Source of the DNA: Pseudomonadota bacterium
Lineage (GTDB): Bacteria > Pseudomonadota > Alphaproteobacteria > Acetobacterales > Acetobacteraceae
DNA: 13,693 nucleotides
NCBI GenBank assembly: GCA_021845555.1
Contig: JAJZVS010000054.1
Location: 1-13,693 of the forward strand
Direction of reading: 5' to 3'
In this document: one piece after another, positions 1 through 6,485 of the stretch
How the letters are laid out: every line of letters begins with the position of its first letter
Position numbering within the stretch: the stretch's first letter is position 1
Notes under the pieces: generated by a model
What the model was told of the DNA's origin: nothing
Databases searched by the model: none
What the model saw: only the letters and a program-made list of their open reading frames with translations
Program-made: the position numbers and the translations under genes

Positions 1-106
1 TGAAAGAGATGCCGGTCACCGACGCACTGAACATGAACGCCAGCAGCGCATATTCCAGGCTGGTGATACCTCGCCTGTCGGAAAGATTCCGCAACAGAAC
101 GCGCAT
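1..106 (-). CDS. Flp/Fap-type pilin, N-terminal part (cut by window edge)
   Basis: Reading the minus strand from an ATG at 104-106 gives 35 residues beginning MRVLLRNLSDRRG and continuing ITSLEYALLAF before the window ends. This matches the type IVb Flp pilin leader: a short basic N-terminus, a Gly at residue 13 where prepilin peptidase (TadV/CpaA type) cuts, then Glu-Tyr at mature positions 5-6 and a hydrophobic helix. Flp pilins are normally only 50-70 residues and are the major subunit of Tad adhesion pili, so roughly half is visible. An in-frame ATG lies five codons upstream (119-121). Neither start has a strong ribosome binding site, and the shorter form fits the family better. The rest of any tad/cpa locus would lie to the left, outside the window. 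The family call rests on one clear motif in a short fragment. Confidence 0.72.
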   Translation of the reverse strand, partial: MRVLLRNLSDRRGITSLEYALLAFMFSASVTGISF

Positions 107-437
107 GGATGCCCGGATCATGGAAGCTTCGCTCACGAGCGTTACGAACCTGATCCATCCAGCCGGCTCGAACGACCTGGGATCGACCCAACTACCTCCC
201 GGTTGCTGACTCCTGGACGTCTCCAGAACGGTTACAATCCGCTCACCAATGAGTGCAGGCAGCCATCTGGCCGATCGGCCGGGCAATCCACCGATCCAGA
301 CCCGATGTCTTGTCGGCAACAGACAACCGGGCGATGGCCCGGTTTGCCCGCCTTGCCATTGCCCCGGCCGGCCCGCACACTGAGCGAAGAAAACGACCGA
401 GCGGCCCTGCCCGCCGGCACTCCGCAGGAGGAACAAG
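107..437. other. Intergenic region between divergent pilin and SDR genes
   Basis: About 330 bases separate the minus-strand pilin start from the plus-strand dehydrogenase start. Open frames here resemble no protein family I recognise, and several are only complements of the neighbouring frames. It should hold the promoters of both divergent genes. A TACAAT hexamer at 233-238 could be a -10 element for the rightward gene, but no good -35 box sits 16-18 bases upstream of it. A strong AGGAGG ribosome binding site at 426-431 serves the downstream gene. I see no RNA gene or convincing terminator. Confidence 0.5.
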
Positions 438-1220
438 ATGGAAATCTCCCTCGCCGGCCGCAGCGCGATCATCACCGGCGCGTCCAAGGGTCTCGGCTTC
501 GCGATGGCCGCTGAATTTGCCCGTTCGGGCGCGAACGTCGCGTTGCTGGCGCGTCGGGCGGACGTGCTGGAAGAAGCCAGGGTGGAAATCGAGCGCACCG
601 CCCCTGGCCGCGTCCTCGCCGTCAAGGCCGACGTTTCCCAGGCGGGCGACTGTGAGCGGGCCTTCGCTGCCGCCATCGCGGCCTTCGGCAAGGTCGATAT
701 CCTGATCAACAACGCCGGCACCTCGCGCGCGATGCCGTTCGATCAGATCACCGATGCGATGTGGCAGGAGGATCTGGACCTCAAGCTGTTCGCCGCCATC
801 CGCCTGACGCGCCTGACCCTGCCGGGCATGAAGGAGCGCCGCTGGGGGCGGATCATCAACGTGCTCAACATCGGCGCCAAGGCGCCGCGGGCCAATGGTG
901 CGCCAACCGCGGTTTCCCGCGCCGCCGGCATGGCGTTGACCAAGATCCTCGCCAACGAAGGCGCGCCGCATAATGTGCTGGTGAACGCGATGCTGGTCGG
1001 CCAGATCGTGTCCGACCAATGGGTCCGCCGCCACGCCGCGCAGGGCAGCAACGAACCGTTCGAAGCCTATGCCGCGAAGCTCGGCGCCAACATCCCGCTC
1101 GGCCGGCTGGGCAAGCCGGAGGAGTTCGCGGCGATGGCTTGCCTGCTCTGCTCGGACCGTGGCGGATTCACCACCGGCGCGGCGATCAACATGGACGGGG
1201 GCGCCTCCCCGGTGGTCTAA
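438..1220 (+). CDS. SDR-family protein with degenerate catalytic motif
   Basis: A 260-residue protein of classical short-chain dehydrogenase/reductase length. The Rossmann nucleotide-binding motif T-G-A-S-K-G-L-G is at residues 13-20 and N-N-A-G at 91-94. A Gly-rich C-terminus (N-M-D-G-G-A-S) matches the FabG-like fold. The active site is unusual: where Y-x-x-x-K is expected, the sequence reads T-A-V-S-R (157-161), and the usual catalytic Ser region reads N-V-L-N (141-144). The protein therefore belongs to a divergent SDR group that keeps the cofactor fold but lacks the standard Tyr/Lys pair, so ordinary oxidoreductase activity cannot be assumed. The start is well supported by AGGAGG seven bases upstream of the ATG. 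Its TAA stop overlaps the stop of the convergent hemE. Substrate and pathway are unknown. Confidence 0.88.
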   Translation: MEISLAGRSAIITGASKGLGFAMAAEFARSGANVALLARRADVLEEARVEIERTAPGRVLAVKADVSQAGDCERAFAAAIAAFGKVDILINNAGTSRAMPFDQITDAMWQEDLDLKLFAAIRLTRLTLPGMKERRWGRIINVLNIGAKAPRANGAPTAVSRAAGMALTKILANEGAPHNVLVNAMLVGQIVSDQWVRRHAAQGSNEPFEAYAAKLGANIPLGRLGKPEEFAAMACLLCSDRGGFTTGAAINMDGGASPVV

Positions 1221-2284
1221 CCCGCGGCGCGCACCCGCCGGACCAGCTCGGCCACGTGCTCCGGCGGGGTGTGCGGCACCACGCCATGGCCGAGGTTGAA
1301 CACGAACGGTCGCCCGCGCCCGGCGCGCAGCACCGTCTCCACACCCCGTGCCAGGGCCGGTCCCCCGACCGCCAGGGCCAGCGGATCGAGGTTGCCCTGC
1401 AACGCCACCCGCGCCGGCACCAGCGCCGCCGCGACGGCAAGATCGGCGGCAGTATCCACGCCCAGCCCGTCCACCCCGGTATCCCGCGCGCAGACCCCCA
1501 GCATCATCCCGGCCATCCGCGGAAACCCGATCACCGGCACCGCCGGAAAGCGTGTCTTCAACGTCGCGACGATGCGGCGCAGCGGCGCGACCACATGCGC
1601 GCGGAACAAGTCAGGCGCCAGCACGCCGGCCCAGCTGTCGAACAGCATCACCGCCTCGGCCCCGGCCGCCACCTGCGCCGCCAGATAGGCGATCGTGGCC
1701 TCGGTCAGCAGGTCGATCAACGCGCCGAACAAGGCCGGATCGGCGTAAGCCAGCGTTCGGGTAGCCGCGAAGTCCTTCGAGCCGCCACCCTCGATCATGT
1801 AGCAGGCGACGGTGAACGGGGCGCCGGCGAAGCCGATCAGCGCGGTGCGGTCGAATCCCTCCGCGGCCAGACCCGCGCGGGCGCGGCGCACCGTCTCCAG
1901 GATCGGCGTGATCGCTCCGGTCAGGCGCGAAGGGTCGAGCCGCGCCAGCCCGGCGGCATCGCGCAGCGGCGGCAGCACCGGCCCCTCGCCTTCCCGGAAC
2001 GCCAGACCGTGACCGAGCGCCCAGGGCAGCATGAGGATATCGCTGAACAGAATGGCGGCATCGAACCCGAACCGGCGGATCGGCTGCAGCGTCACCTCCG
2101 CCGCCAGGTCCGGCGAGGTGCACAGCGCGATGAAATCCGCGGCCCCGGCCCGGATCGCGCGATACTCCGGCAGGTAGCGCCCAGCCTGACGCATCAGCCA
2201 CACCGGCGGCGGCCAAATTGCTGCCCCGCCCAAAGCCGCCAGCAGCGGTTTGTCCTGTCGCACGACGGTCCGATCGATCTCCAT
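1217..2284 (-). CDS. hemE: Uroporphyrinogen decarboxylase
   Basis: A 355-residue full-length HemE. It decarboxylates the four acetate side chains of uroporphyrinogen III to give coproporphyrinogen III in cytoplasmic haem biosynthesis. The N-terminal signature M-R-Q-A-G-R-Y-L-P-E-Y-R is at residues 31-42, including the substrate-binding arginines. Asp82 sits in F-S-D-I-L and corresponds to the catalytic Asp. G-F-A-G-A-P-F-T-V-A-C-Y-M-I-E-G-G is at 151-167. Near the C-terminus are Q-G-N-L-D-P and F-N-L-G-H-G-V with the conserved His. The ATG at 2282-2284 follows a purine-rich AGGGAGGGA ribosome binding site. Its TAG stop overlaps the TAA of the convergent SDR gene, leaving no room for a terminator between them. 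The upstream region holds the candidate replication origin, a known alphaproteobacterial arrangement. Confidence 0.97.
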   Translation of the reverse strand: MEIDRTVVRQDKPLLAALGGAAIWPPPVWLMRQAGRYLPEYRAIRAGAADFIALCTSPDLAAEVTLQPIRRFGFDAAILFSDILMLPWALGHGLAFREGEGPVLPPLRDAAGLARLDPSRLTGAITPILETVRRARAGLAAEGFDRTALIGFAGAPFTVACYMIEGGGSKDFAATRTLAYADPALFGALIDLLTEATIAYLAAQVAAGAEAVMLFDSWAGVLAPDLFRAHVVAPLRRIVATLKTRFPAVPVIGFPRMAGMMLGVCARDTGVDGLGVDTAADLAVAAALVPARVALQGNLDPLALAVGGPALARGVETVLRAGRGRPFVFNLGHGVVPHTPPEHVAELVRRVRAAG

Positions 2285-2352
2285 TCCCTCCCTCTAAACA
2301 GAAGAGAAGATTCTAGAAAGCTTGGAGGGGTAGCAGTAGGGGGTGTCAATCA

Positions 2353-2361
2353 TGGGGATAA
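2353..2361 (-). promoter_or_regulatory. DnaA-box-like site, inverted
   Basis: The minus strand reads TTATCCCCA, one mismatch from the DnaA-box consensus TTATCCACA. It faces opposite to the other boxes in the candidate origin. Confidence 0.5.
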
Positions 2362-2386
2362 GAGTTGTCCCGGCCGGCGGTCCCTG

Positions 2387-2395
2387 TTGTCCACA
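2387..2395 (+). promoter_or_regulatory. DnaA-box-like site
   Basis: The plus strand reads TTGTCCACA, differing from TTATCCACA only at the third base. It is one of the two sites nearest to hemE in the candidate origin. Confidence 0.55.
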
Positions 2396-2494
2396 GCAGC
2401 AGCACGCGTCAGCGCGTTGATTCAGGATGGCTAGGGCGGGTTATGCGGATCTGCGGGGGGGAAGGCTGAAAGCGATCCCCAGGGCACCGGACCC

Positions 2495-2559
2495 GTCGTG
2501 TTATCCCCGGGTTTCGTCCGCCCATCGCGGTCGCCCGCCGGCAAGTCGTGTTATCCCCG
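2495..2559 (+). repeat. Direct repeat pair carrying DnaA-box-like nonamers
   Basis: The 15-mer GTCGTGTTATCCCCG occurs at 2495-2509 and again at 2545-2559, in the same orientation and exactly 50 bp apart. Each copy contains TTATCCCCG, two mismatches from the DnaA consensus. Conservation extends six bases upstream of the nonamer, so the two copies look like a repeated protein-binding module. Fifty base pairs is close to five helical turns, which would place both sites on the same face of the DNA. Confidence 0.65.
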
Positions 2560-2635
2560 TGACTCCCGCTGTTCGCGAAGGCGCGTGCGAGGAGGTGGCC
2601 CTGATGTCGGTCCGGTCGCTCTCTTCCCTCCCTGG

Positions 2636-4624
2636 TTAACCCTCCGTCGGATCGGGCAGCAGCGGCACCAGCGCTGCGAGGTCGCGCTCGGCGGCGCACA
2701 CAAGATATGTGCCCGCCGGCGGTATTCGCTCCGCTGCCTCGGGCAGACCATCGGGTCCCAGCGGTAGGCCGGTCAGCCCCAGGTCCGCGTAGATCTTCAG
2801 GAGTTCCGGCCCGGCCCGCCAGATGGCCGGATCCCGTCCTTCCTGCTCGGCCAGATCGCGCAGCCGCCAGATGGCCGAGATACGATCGCCGGATGCGCCG
2901 GCCGGATCTCCGAGACCCAGAAGCACCCGCCCGCGGCGCAGGAACGGGATCGCGGCCCGGCCGGATTCGCCCCACACCAGCCCGTCCGCCCGCGCCGGCG
3001 GCGCCGCACCCAGGCTTGCAAATCGCCGCTGGGCTGCCGTGTCCCACGTCTGCCAGGCGGTCCGCCCGGGCCGCAGCAGCGCCCAGACCGCGATCAGCGC
3101 CGGCACGACCGTCAACGCCACGCTTACCCGCAGGCCCGCGGGGACCCCTGGGGCCAACACGATCTCCCACCATGCGTCCGCTGTCAGGCCAGCGATGTGG
3201 CTACGGAATCCCACCAACCCCAACACGCCCAGGACCAGCGCCAGCAACGGCGCGGCGGCAGAAGTCTCCAGCTTGCCGCTGGTGAGGCGCGCCGGCCGAT
3301 AAAACAAGGCGCGAAACGGGGCCAGCAGCAGCGCCGACAACCCCAACACGCCGGAGATCCAACCGGGCGCGCCGCTCCGTCCGGCCATGAACAGCGCGCC
3401 ACCGGCCAGCAGGAGCAGCGAAGCCCACCATGCCAAGGTGACGCGTCGCACCAGCCCCAACCCGACCACCACAAGCGCGGCGCCGAGCAGCGACGGCACG
3501 AACTGTCCCGCGTGGTTCGCAAGGTCGGACAGAAGAACGGGCTCTCCGCTCCCCTGGTGCGGCGCCAGCACGCCTACCCCGAGCAGCAACAGGCCCGACA
3601 GTGTCGCCGCTCCGGTGGCGGCAGCCACCGCGAAATCCGGCTCGCCCACCCGACCCAGAGCACGGCCGATCGGCCGGCGCGCCAATCGCCCCAGCATGGC
3701 CTCGCCGCGCAGCAGGACCTCGTTCCCGGCGAACATCGAGCCAGCCAAGAACAGCGGGATGACGTAGTAATAGAGCCGGAATACGACCACCGCGGCGACG
3801 ATGCGCGGTGCCGACAGGTATGGCGCCAAACCAAACAGCACCGCACTGTCGAACACCCCTATTCCGCCTGGCACGTTGGCGGCCAGACCAGCGGTGTAGG
3901 CGGTGACGTAGATACCGAGGAAGATCAGCCAGTTCAGCCCCGGAGCGTGCGGCACCAGCACCCAGAAGATCGTCGCCGTGAGCGCGACATCCGCGGTCGC
4001 GAGCGCCACCTGTGCCAGAGCCATGCGAAACCCCGGCAGCTCGATCTCATGCCCGAACGGACGGATCGTGCCGACCCAGCGTGCCAGCGTGACATAGCCG
4101 ACGACGATGCCCCACAGAAGCACGCCGAAGCCATACAACACCGCCGGCGGCAGATGATCGCCGAAGAACGGCACCGCCTGTGGCTCGACGAACAGGATCG
4201 CCCCGCCCAGCACCATCCCGCCCAACCCGAACGTCAGGCTGCAGAACGCGACCACGCGCGCGATCTGCCCTGGTGTCAGCCCCCAGTGCGCATACAGCCG
4301 ATAGCGCACCGCGGCGCCGGAGACGGCGGCAAACCCCAGGTTATGGGACAACGCATAGGCACAGAAAGAAGCGAACGCGATCCGCCCGTACCTGACCCGG
4401 TGGCCGGCGTAGATGGTTCCCAACCAGTCATAAAGAGTCAGACCGGCGTACGAGAGCACGGTGAACAGGAAACCGAACAACAACGCCCTGGCCGGAATCG
4501 CATCGAGCGCCTGACCGATCGCATCCAACCGGAGCGACCGGAACTCCCGCTGCACGGCATACAGCGCCACAAACAGCAACAAAGCCCCAAGCAGCGCCGG
4601 CACATGCCGCAGGCGGTGGGGCAT
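2636..4624 (-). CDS. MprF-like membrane protein with truncated synthase domain
   Basis: This 662-residue protein resembles MprF, which moves lysine from Lys-tRNA to phosphatidylglycerol and flips the product across the inner membrane. Residues 1 to about 515 are a multi-span membrane region with features of the N-terminal flippase half, including N-V-P-G-G-I-G-V-F-D-S at 250-260. From about 522 a soluble segment matches the first half of the DUF2156 synthase domain: W-G-E-S-G-R-A-A-I-P, L-G-L-G-D-P-A-G, W-R-L-R-D-L-A, then G-P-E-L-L-K-I-Y-A-D-L-G-L. It stops soon after, whereas MprF is usually about 840 residues, so the second GNAT-like half is missing. No other frame downstream restores it. 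The protein may act only as a flippase or be decaying. The ATG at 4622-4624 has a weak ribosome binding site. The gene lies 239 bp downstream of lysK. Confidence 0.85.
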   Translation of the reverse strand: MPHRLRHVPALLGALLLFVALYAVQREFRSLRLDAIGQALDAIPARALLFGFLFTVLSYAGLTLYDWLGTIYAGHRVRYGRIAFASFCAYALSHNLGFAAVSGAAVRYRLYAHWGLTPGQIARVVAFCSLTFGLGGMVLGGAILFVEPQAVPFFGDHLPPAVLYGFGVLLWGIVVGYVTLARWVGTIRPFGHEIELPGFRMALAQVALATADVALTATIFWVLVPHAPGLNWLIFLGIYVTAYTAGLAANVPGGIGVFDSAVLFGLAPYLSAPRIVAAVVVFRLYYYVIPLFLAGSMFAGNEVLLRGEAMLGRLARRPIGRALGRVGEPDFAVAAATGAATLSGLLLLGVGVLAPHQGSGEPVLLSDLANHAGQFVPSLLGAALVVVGLGLVRRVTLAWWASLLLLAGGALFMAGRSGAPGWISGVLGLSALLLAPFRALFYRPARLTSGKLETSAAAPLLALVLGVLGLVGFRSHIAGLTADAWWEIVLAPGVPAGLRVSVALTVVPALIAVWALLRPGRTAWQTWDTAAQRRFASLGAAPPARADGLVWGESGRAAIPFLRRGRVLLGLGDPAGASGDRISAIWRLRDLAEQEGRDPAIWRAGPELLKIYADLGLTGLPLGPDGLPEAAERIPPAGTYLVCAAERDLAALVPLLPDPTEG

Positions 4625-4636
4625 GAGGGGTCAGGA

Positions 4637-4852
4637 AGGAAGGCCAGGGGGGCGCTGCCCCCCTAGTGGGCCCTTGGGACCCCCCGCCAGCGGACTGGTC
4701 CCCTGGCCCCCGCTGACGGCTTGGCCAGGAAGGGGGCGCGACACGGACCATTCCAACGGCAGGGTGGCGCCCCCTTCCTGGCGAAGCCCCCAATGGTTCC
4801 AAGGGCTAAGCCCTTGGCGGGGGTCCAGGGGGCAGCGCCCCCTGGCCTTCCT
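4637..4852. repeat. Nested GC-rich palindromic element
   Basis: The gap between lysK and the mprF-like gene is almost entirely self-complementary. Outer arms 4637-4664 and 4825-4852 match over 28 bases apart from single G/C slips, and each is itself a hairpin (for example CCAGGGGGC-AGC-GCCCCCTGG at 4825-4845). An inner pair, 4724-4739 and 4767-4782, is a perfect 16-bp inverted repeat (GCCAGGAAGGGGGCGC) that continues to 4718 and 4788 with one mismatch. A further palindrome, CCAAGGGCT-A-AGCCCTTGG, lies at 4799-4817. This looks like a REP/BIME-type dispersed element. Both flanking genes are on the minus strand, so it would be transcribed and fold strongly, and could act as an RNA processing or attenuation point. 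No T-tract follows it. Confidence 0.8.
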
Positions 4853-4863
4853 GGCTGCGCCTC

Positions 4864-6453
4864 TCATGCCGCATCCGCCGGCCGGGCAAGCGCGGCCTCG
4901 ATCAGGGCGACGGTTTCGTTCACGCCGTACAGCGCCACGAACCCGCCGAAGCGAGGGCCTTCCTGTTGGCCGAGCAGCACCTGATAGAGGCAGCCGAACC
5001 AGGCGCGCAGTTCGGTGAAGCCGTGGCGCTTGCCGATCTCGAAGACGAGGTTCTGGATCGTCTCGGCGTCCGTGCCAGGTTCCAGGCCCTTCAGTGTCTC
5101 GGCCAGATCGGCCAGCGCCGCGCGTTCCTTCGGGTCCGGCAGGCGGTAGTGTTTCGCCGGGCGGACGAAGTCGCGGTAGTAGGCGATCGCATGGCCGACC
5201 AGACTGTCCAGGAACGGCATTGTCGCCGGGCTGGCGTCCGGGGCGTAGCGGCGGATGAAGCCCCACAGGATGTCGGGCGTATCGGCGTTCACCACGCTTG
5301 CCAGGTTCAGCAGCATGCCGAAGGACACCGGGCTGCCGCCGTGGTTGGGCATGCGGCCGGCATGGATGTGCCAGGCCGGGTTGGCCGGTCGCTCCTCGTC
5401 CGGCTGGGCGGACAGACGGACGGCGTGGGCCAGGTAGTCGTCCACCGCGCGCGGGATGGCATCGAAATACAACCGCTTGGCGCGCTGCGGCTGGTGGTAC
5501 ATGAACTGGGCGAGCGACTCCGCCGGCGCGTAGCGCAGCCATTCTTCCACCGACAGGCCGTTGCCCTTGGACTTGCTGATCTTCTGCGCCTGCTCGTCGA
5601 GGAACAATTCGTAGGTGAAGCCTTCCGGCGGCTGTCCGCCGAGGATGCGGCAAATGCGGCCCGACAGGCGCACGGAATCGATCAGGTCCTTGCCCGACAT
5701 CTCGTAATCGACGCCGAGGGCGAACCAGCGCATCGCCCAGTCCGCCTTCCATTGCAGCTTGGCCGCGCCGCCGGTGACCTTGGTTTCGAATGCCTGACCG
5801 GTCTCGGGATCGCGCCAGACCACCGTGCCTGCGGCCGGGTCGCGGCTTTCCATCGGCACCTGCATCACCACGCCGGTACGCGGGTGGATCGGCAGGATCG
5901 GCGAATAGGTGGCGCGGCGGTCGGGGCCGAGGGTGGGCAGGATCACCGCCATCACCTCGTCGTAACATTCCAGCACGCGCAGCAGCGCCGTGTCGAACCG
6001 TCCGGAGGCGTAGTAGTCGGTGGCCGAAGCGAACTCGTACTCGAACCCGAACGAGTCCAGGAACCCGCGCAGCCTTGCGTTGTTGTGTGCGCCGAAGCTG
6101 GCGTGCGCGCCGAACGGATCGGGGATGCGGGTCAGCGGCTGGCCGAGGTACTGCGTCAGCAGCTCCCGGTTCGGCACGTTGTCCGGCACCTTGCGCAGCC
6201 CGTCCATATCGTCGCTGAACGCGAGCAGGCGGGATGGCAGGCCGGTGAGGTGGGTGAAGGCGTGGCGCACCCAGGTGGTGCGCGCCACTTCGCCGAACGT
6301 GCCGATATGCGGCAGGCCGGAGGGGCCGTAGCCCGTCTCGAACAGCGCATGCGTCTTGCCCGACGCGGCGAGACGGGCCGCGACTTTCGCGGCTTCCTCG
6401 AACGGCCAGGCTTTCGGGAGGGGCGTTGCCCCGGTCTTCGGTGCCGCGGACAT
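4864..6453 (-). CDS. lysK: Lysine--tRNA ligase, class I
   Basis: A 529-residue class I lysyl-tRNA synthetase, which charges tRNA-Lys with lysine in the cytoplasm. It belongs to the Rossmann-fold family found in archaea and many alphaproteobacteria, not the class II LysS/LysU type. The HIGH-like signature G-P-S-G-L-P-H-I-G-T-F-G-E is at about 43-55 and the KMSKS-like loop K-I-S-K-S-K-G-N-G at 291-299. W-A-M-R-W-F-A-L-G-V-D-Y-E-M-S-G-K-D-L lies between them. The C-terminal half is helical, as expected for anticodon recognition. I chose ATG 6451-6453. An in-frame TTG at 6487-6489 would add 12 residues and overlap the upstream stop codon, but that extension has no family features. No second LysRS is visible in the window. 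Confidence 0.95.
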   Translation of the reverse strand: MSAAPKTGATPLPKAWPFEEAAKVAARLAASGKTHALFETGYGPSGLPHIGTFGEVARTTWVRHAFTHLTGLPSRLLAFSDDMDGLRKVPDNVPNRELLTQYLGQPLTRIPDPFGAHASFGAHNNARLRGFLDSFGFEYEFASATDYYASGRFDTALLRVLECYDEVMAVILPTLGPDRRATYSPILPIHPRTGVVMQVPMESRDPAAGTVVWRDPETGQAFETKVTGGAAKLQWKADWAMRWFALGVDYEMSGKDLIDSVRLSGRICRILGGQPPEGFTYELFLDEQAQKISKSKGNGLSVEEWLRYAPAESLAQFMYHQPQRAKRLYFDAIPRAVDDYLAHAVRLSAQPDEERPANPAWHIHAGRMPNHGGSPVSFGMLLNLASVVNADTPDILWGFIRRYAPDASPATMPFLDSLVGHAIAYYRDFVRPAKHYRLPDPKERAALADLAETLKGLEPGTDAETIQNLVFEIGKRHGFTELRAWFGCLYQVLLGQQEGPRFGGFVALYGVNETVALIEAALARPADAA

Positions 6454-6485
6454 GCGCCGCAAGCTAGGGAGCGGGCCCCCGCCGG

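Larger units (their letters stand above)
2285..2635. other. Candidate chromosomal replication origin (oriC)
   Basis: A 351-bp non-coding stretch lies between the hemE start and the end of the mprF-like gene. It holds two identical DnaA-box-like TTATCCCCG nonamers (2501-2509, 2551-2559), an inverted TTATCCCCA (plus strand 2353-2361), TTGTCCACA (2387-2395, one mismatch to TTATCCACA) and weaker TTGTCCCGG (2365-2373). Three GANTC sites (2309, 2419, 2561), the target of the cell-cycle methylase CcrM, are present. The stretch nearest hemE (about 2291-2324) is the most A/T-rich part and could be an unwinding element. In Caulobacter, Rickettsia and Sinorhizobium the origin lies next to hemE, which supports the call. 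Against it, the region is short, overall AT enrichment is modest, and I found no CtrA TTAA-N7-TTAA site. Confidence 0.6.

Noticed and set aside
9..209. Plus-strand 66-residue open frame at the left edge
   Set aside because: It runs antisense to the pilin fragment, which has a recognisable processing motif, and the frame itself resembles no family.
2310..2349. hemE promoter from TTGACA (minus strand, 2349-2344) and TAGAAT (2315-2310)
   Set aside because: Both hexamers are good, but they are 28 bases apart, far beyond the normal 16-18.
2409..3173. Minus-strand frame that might supply the missing MprF C-terminus
   Set aside because: Its translation is Arg/Gly-rich and shows none of the expected DUF2156 second-half motifs, so a simple frameshift does not explain the truncation.
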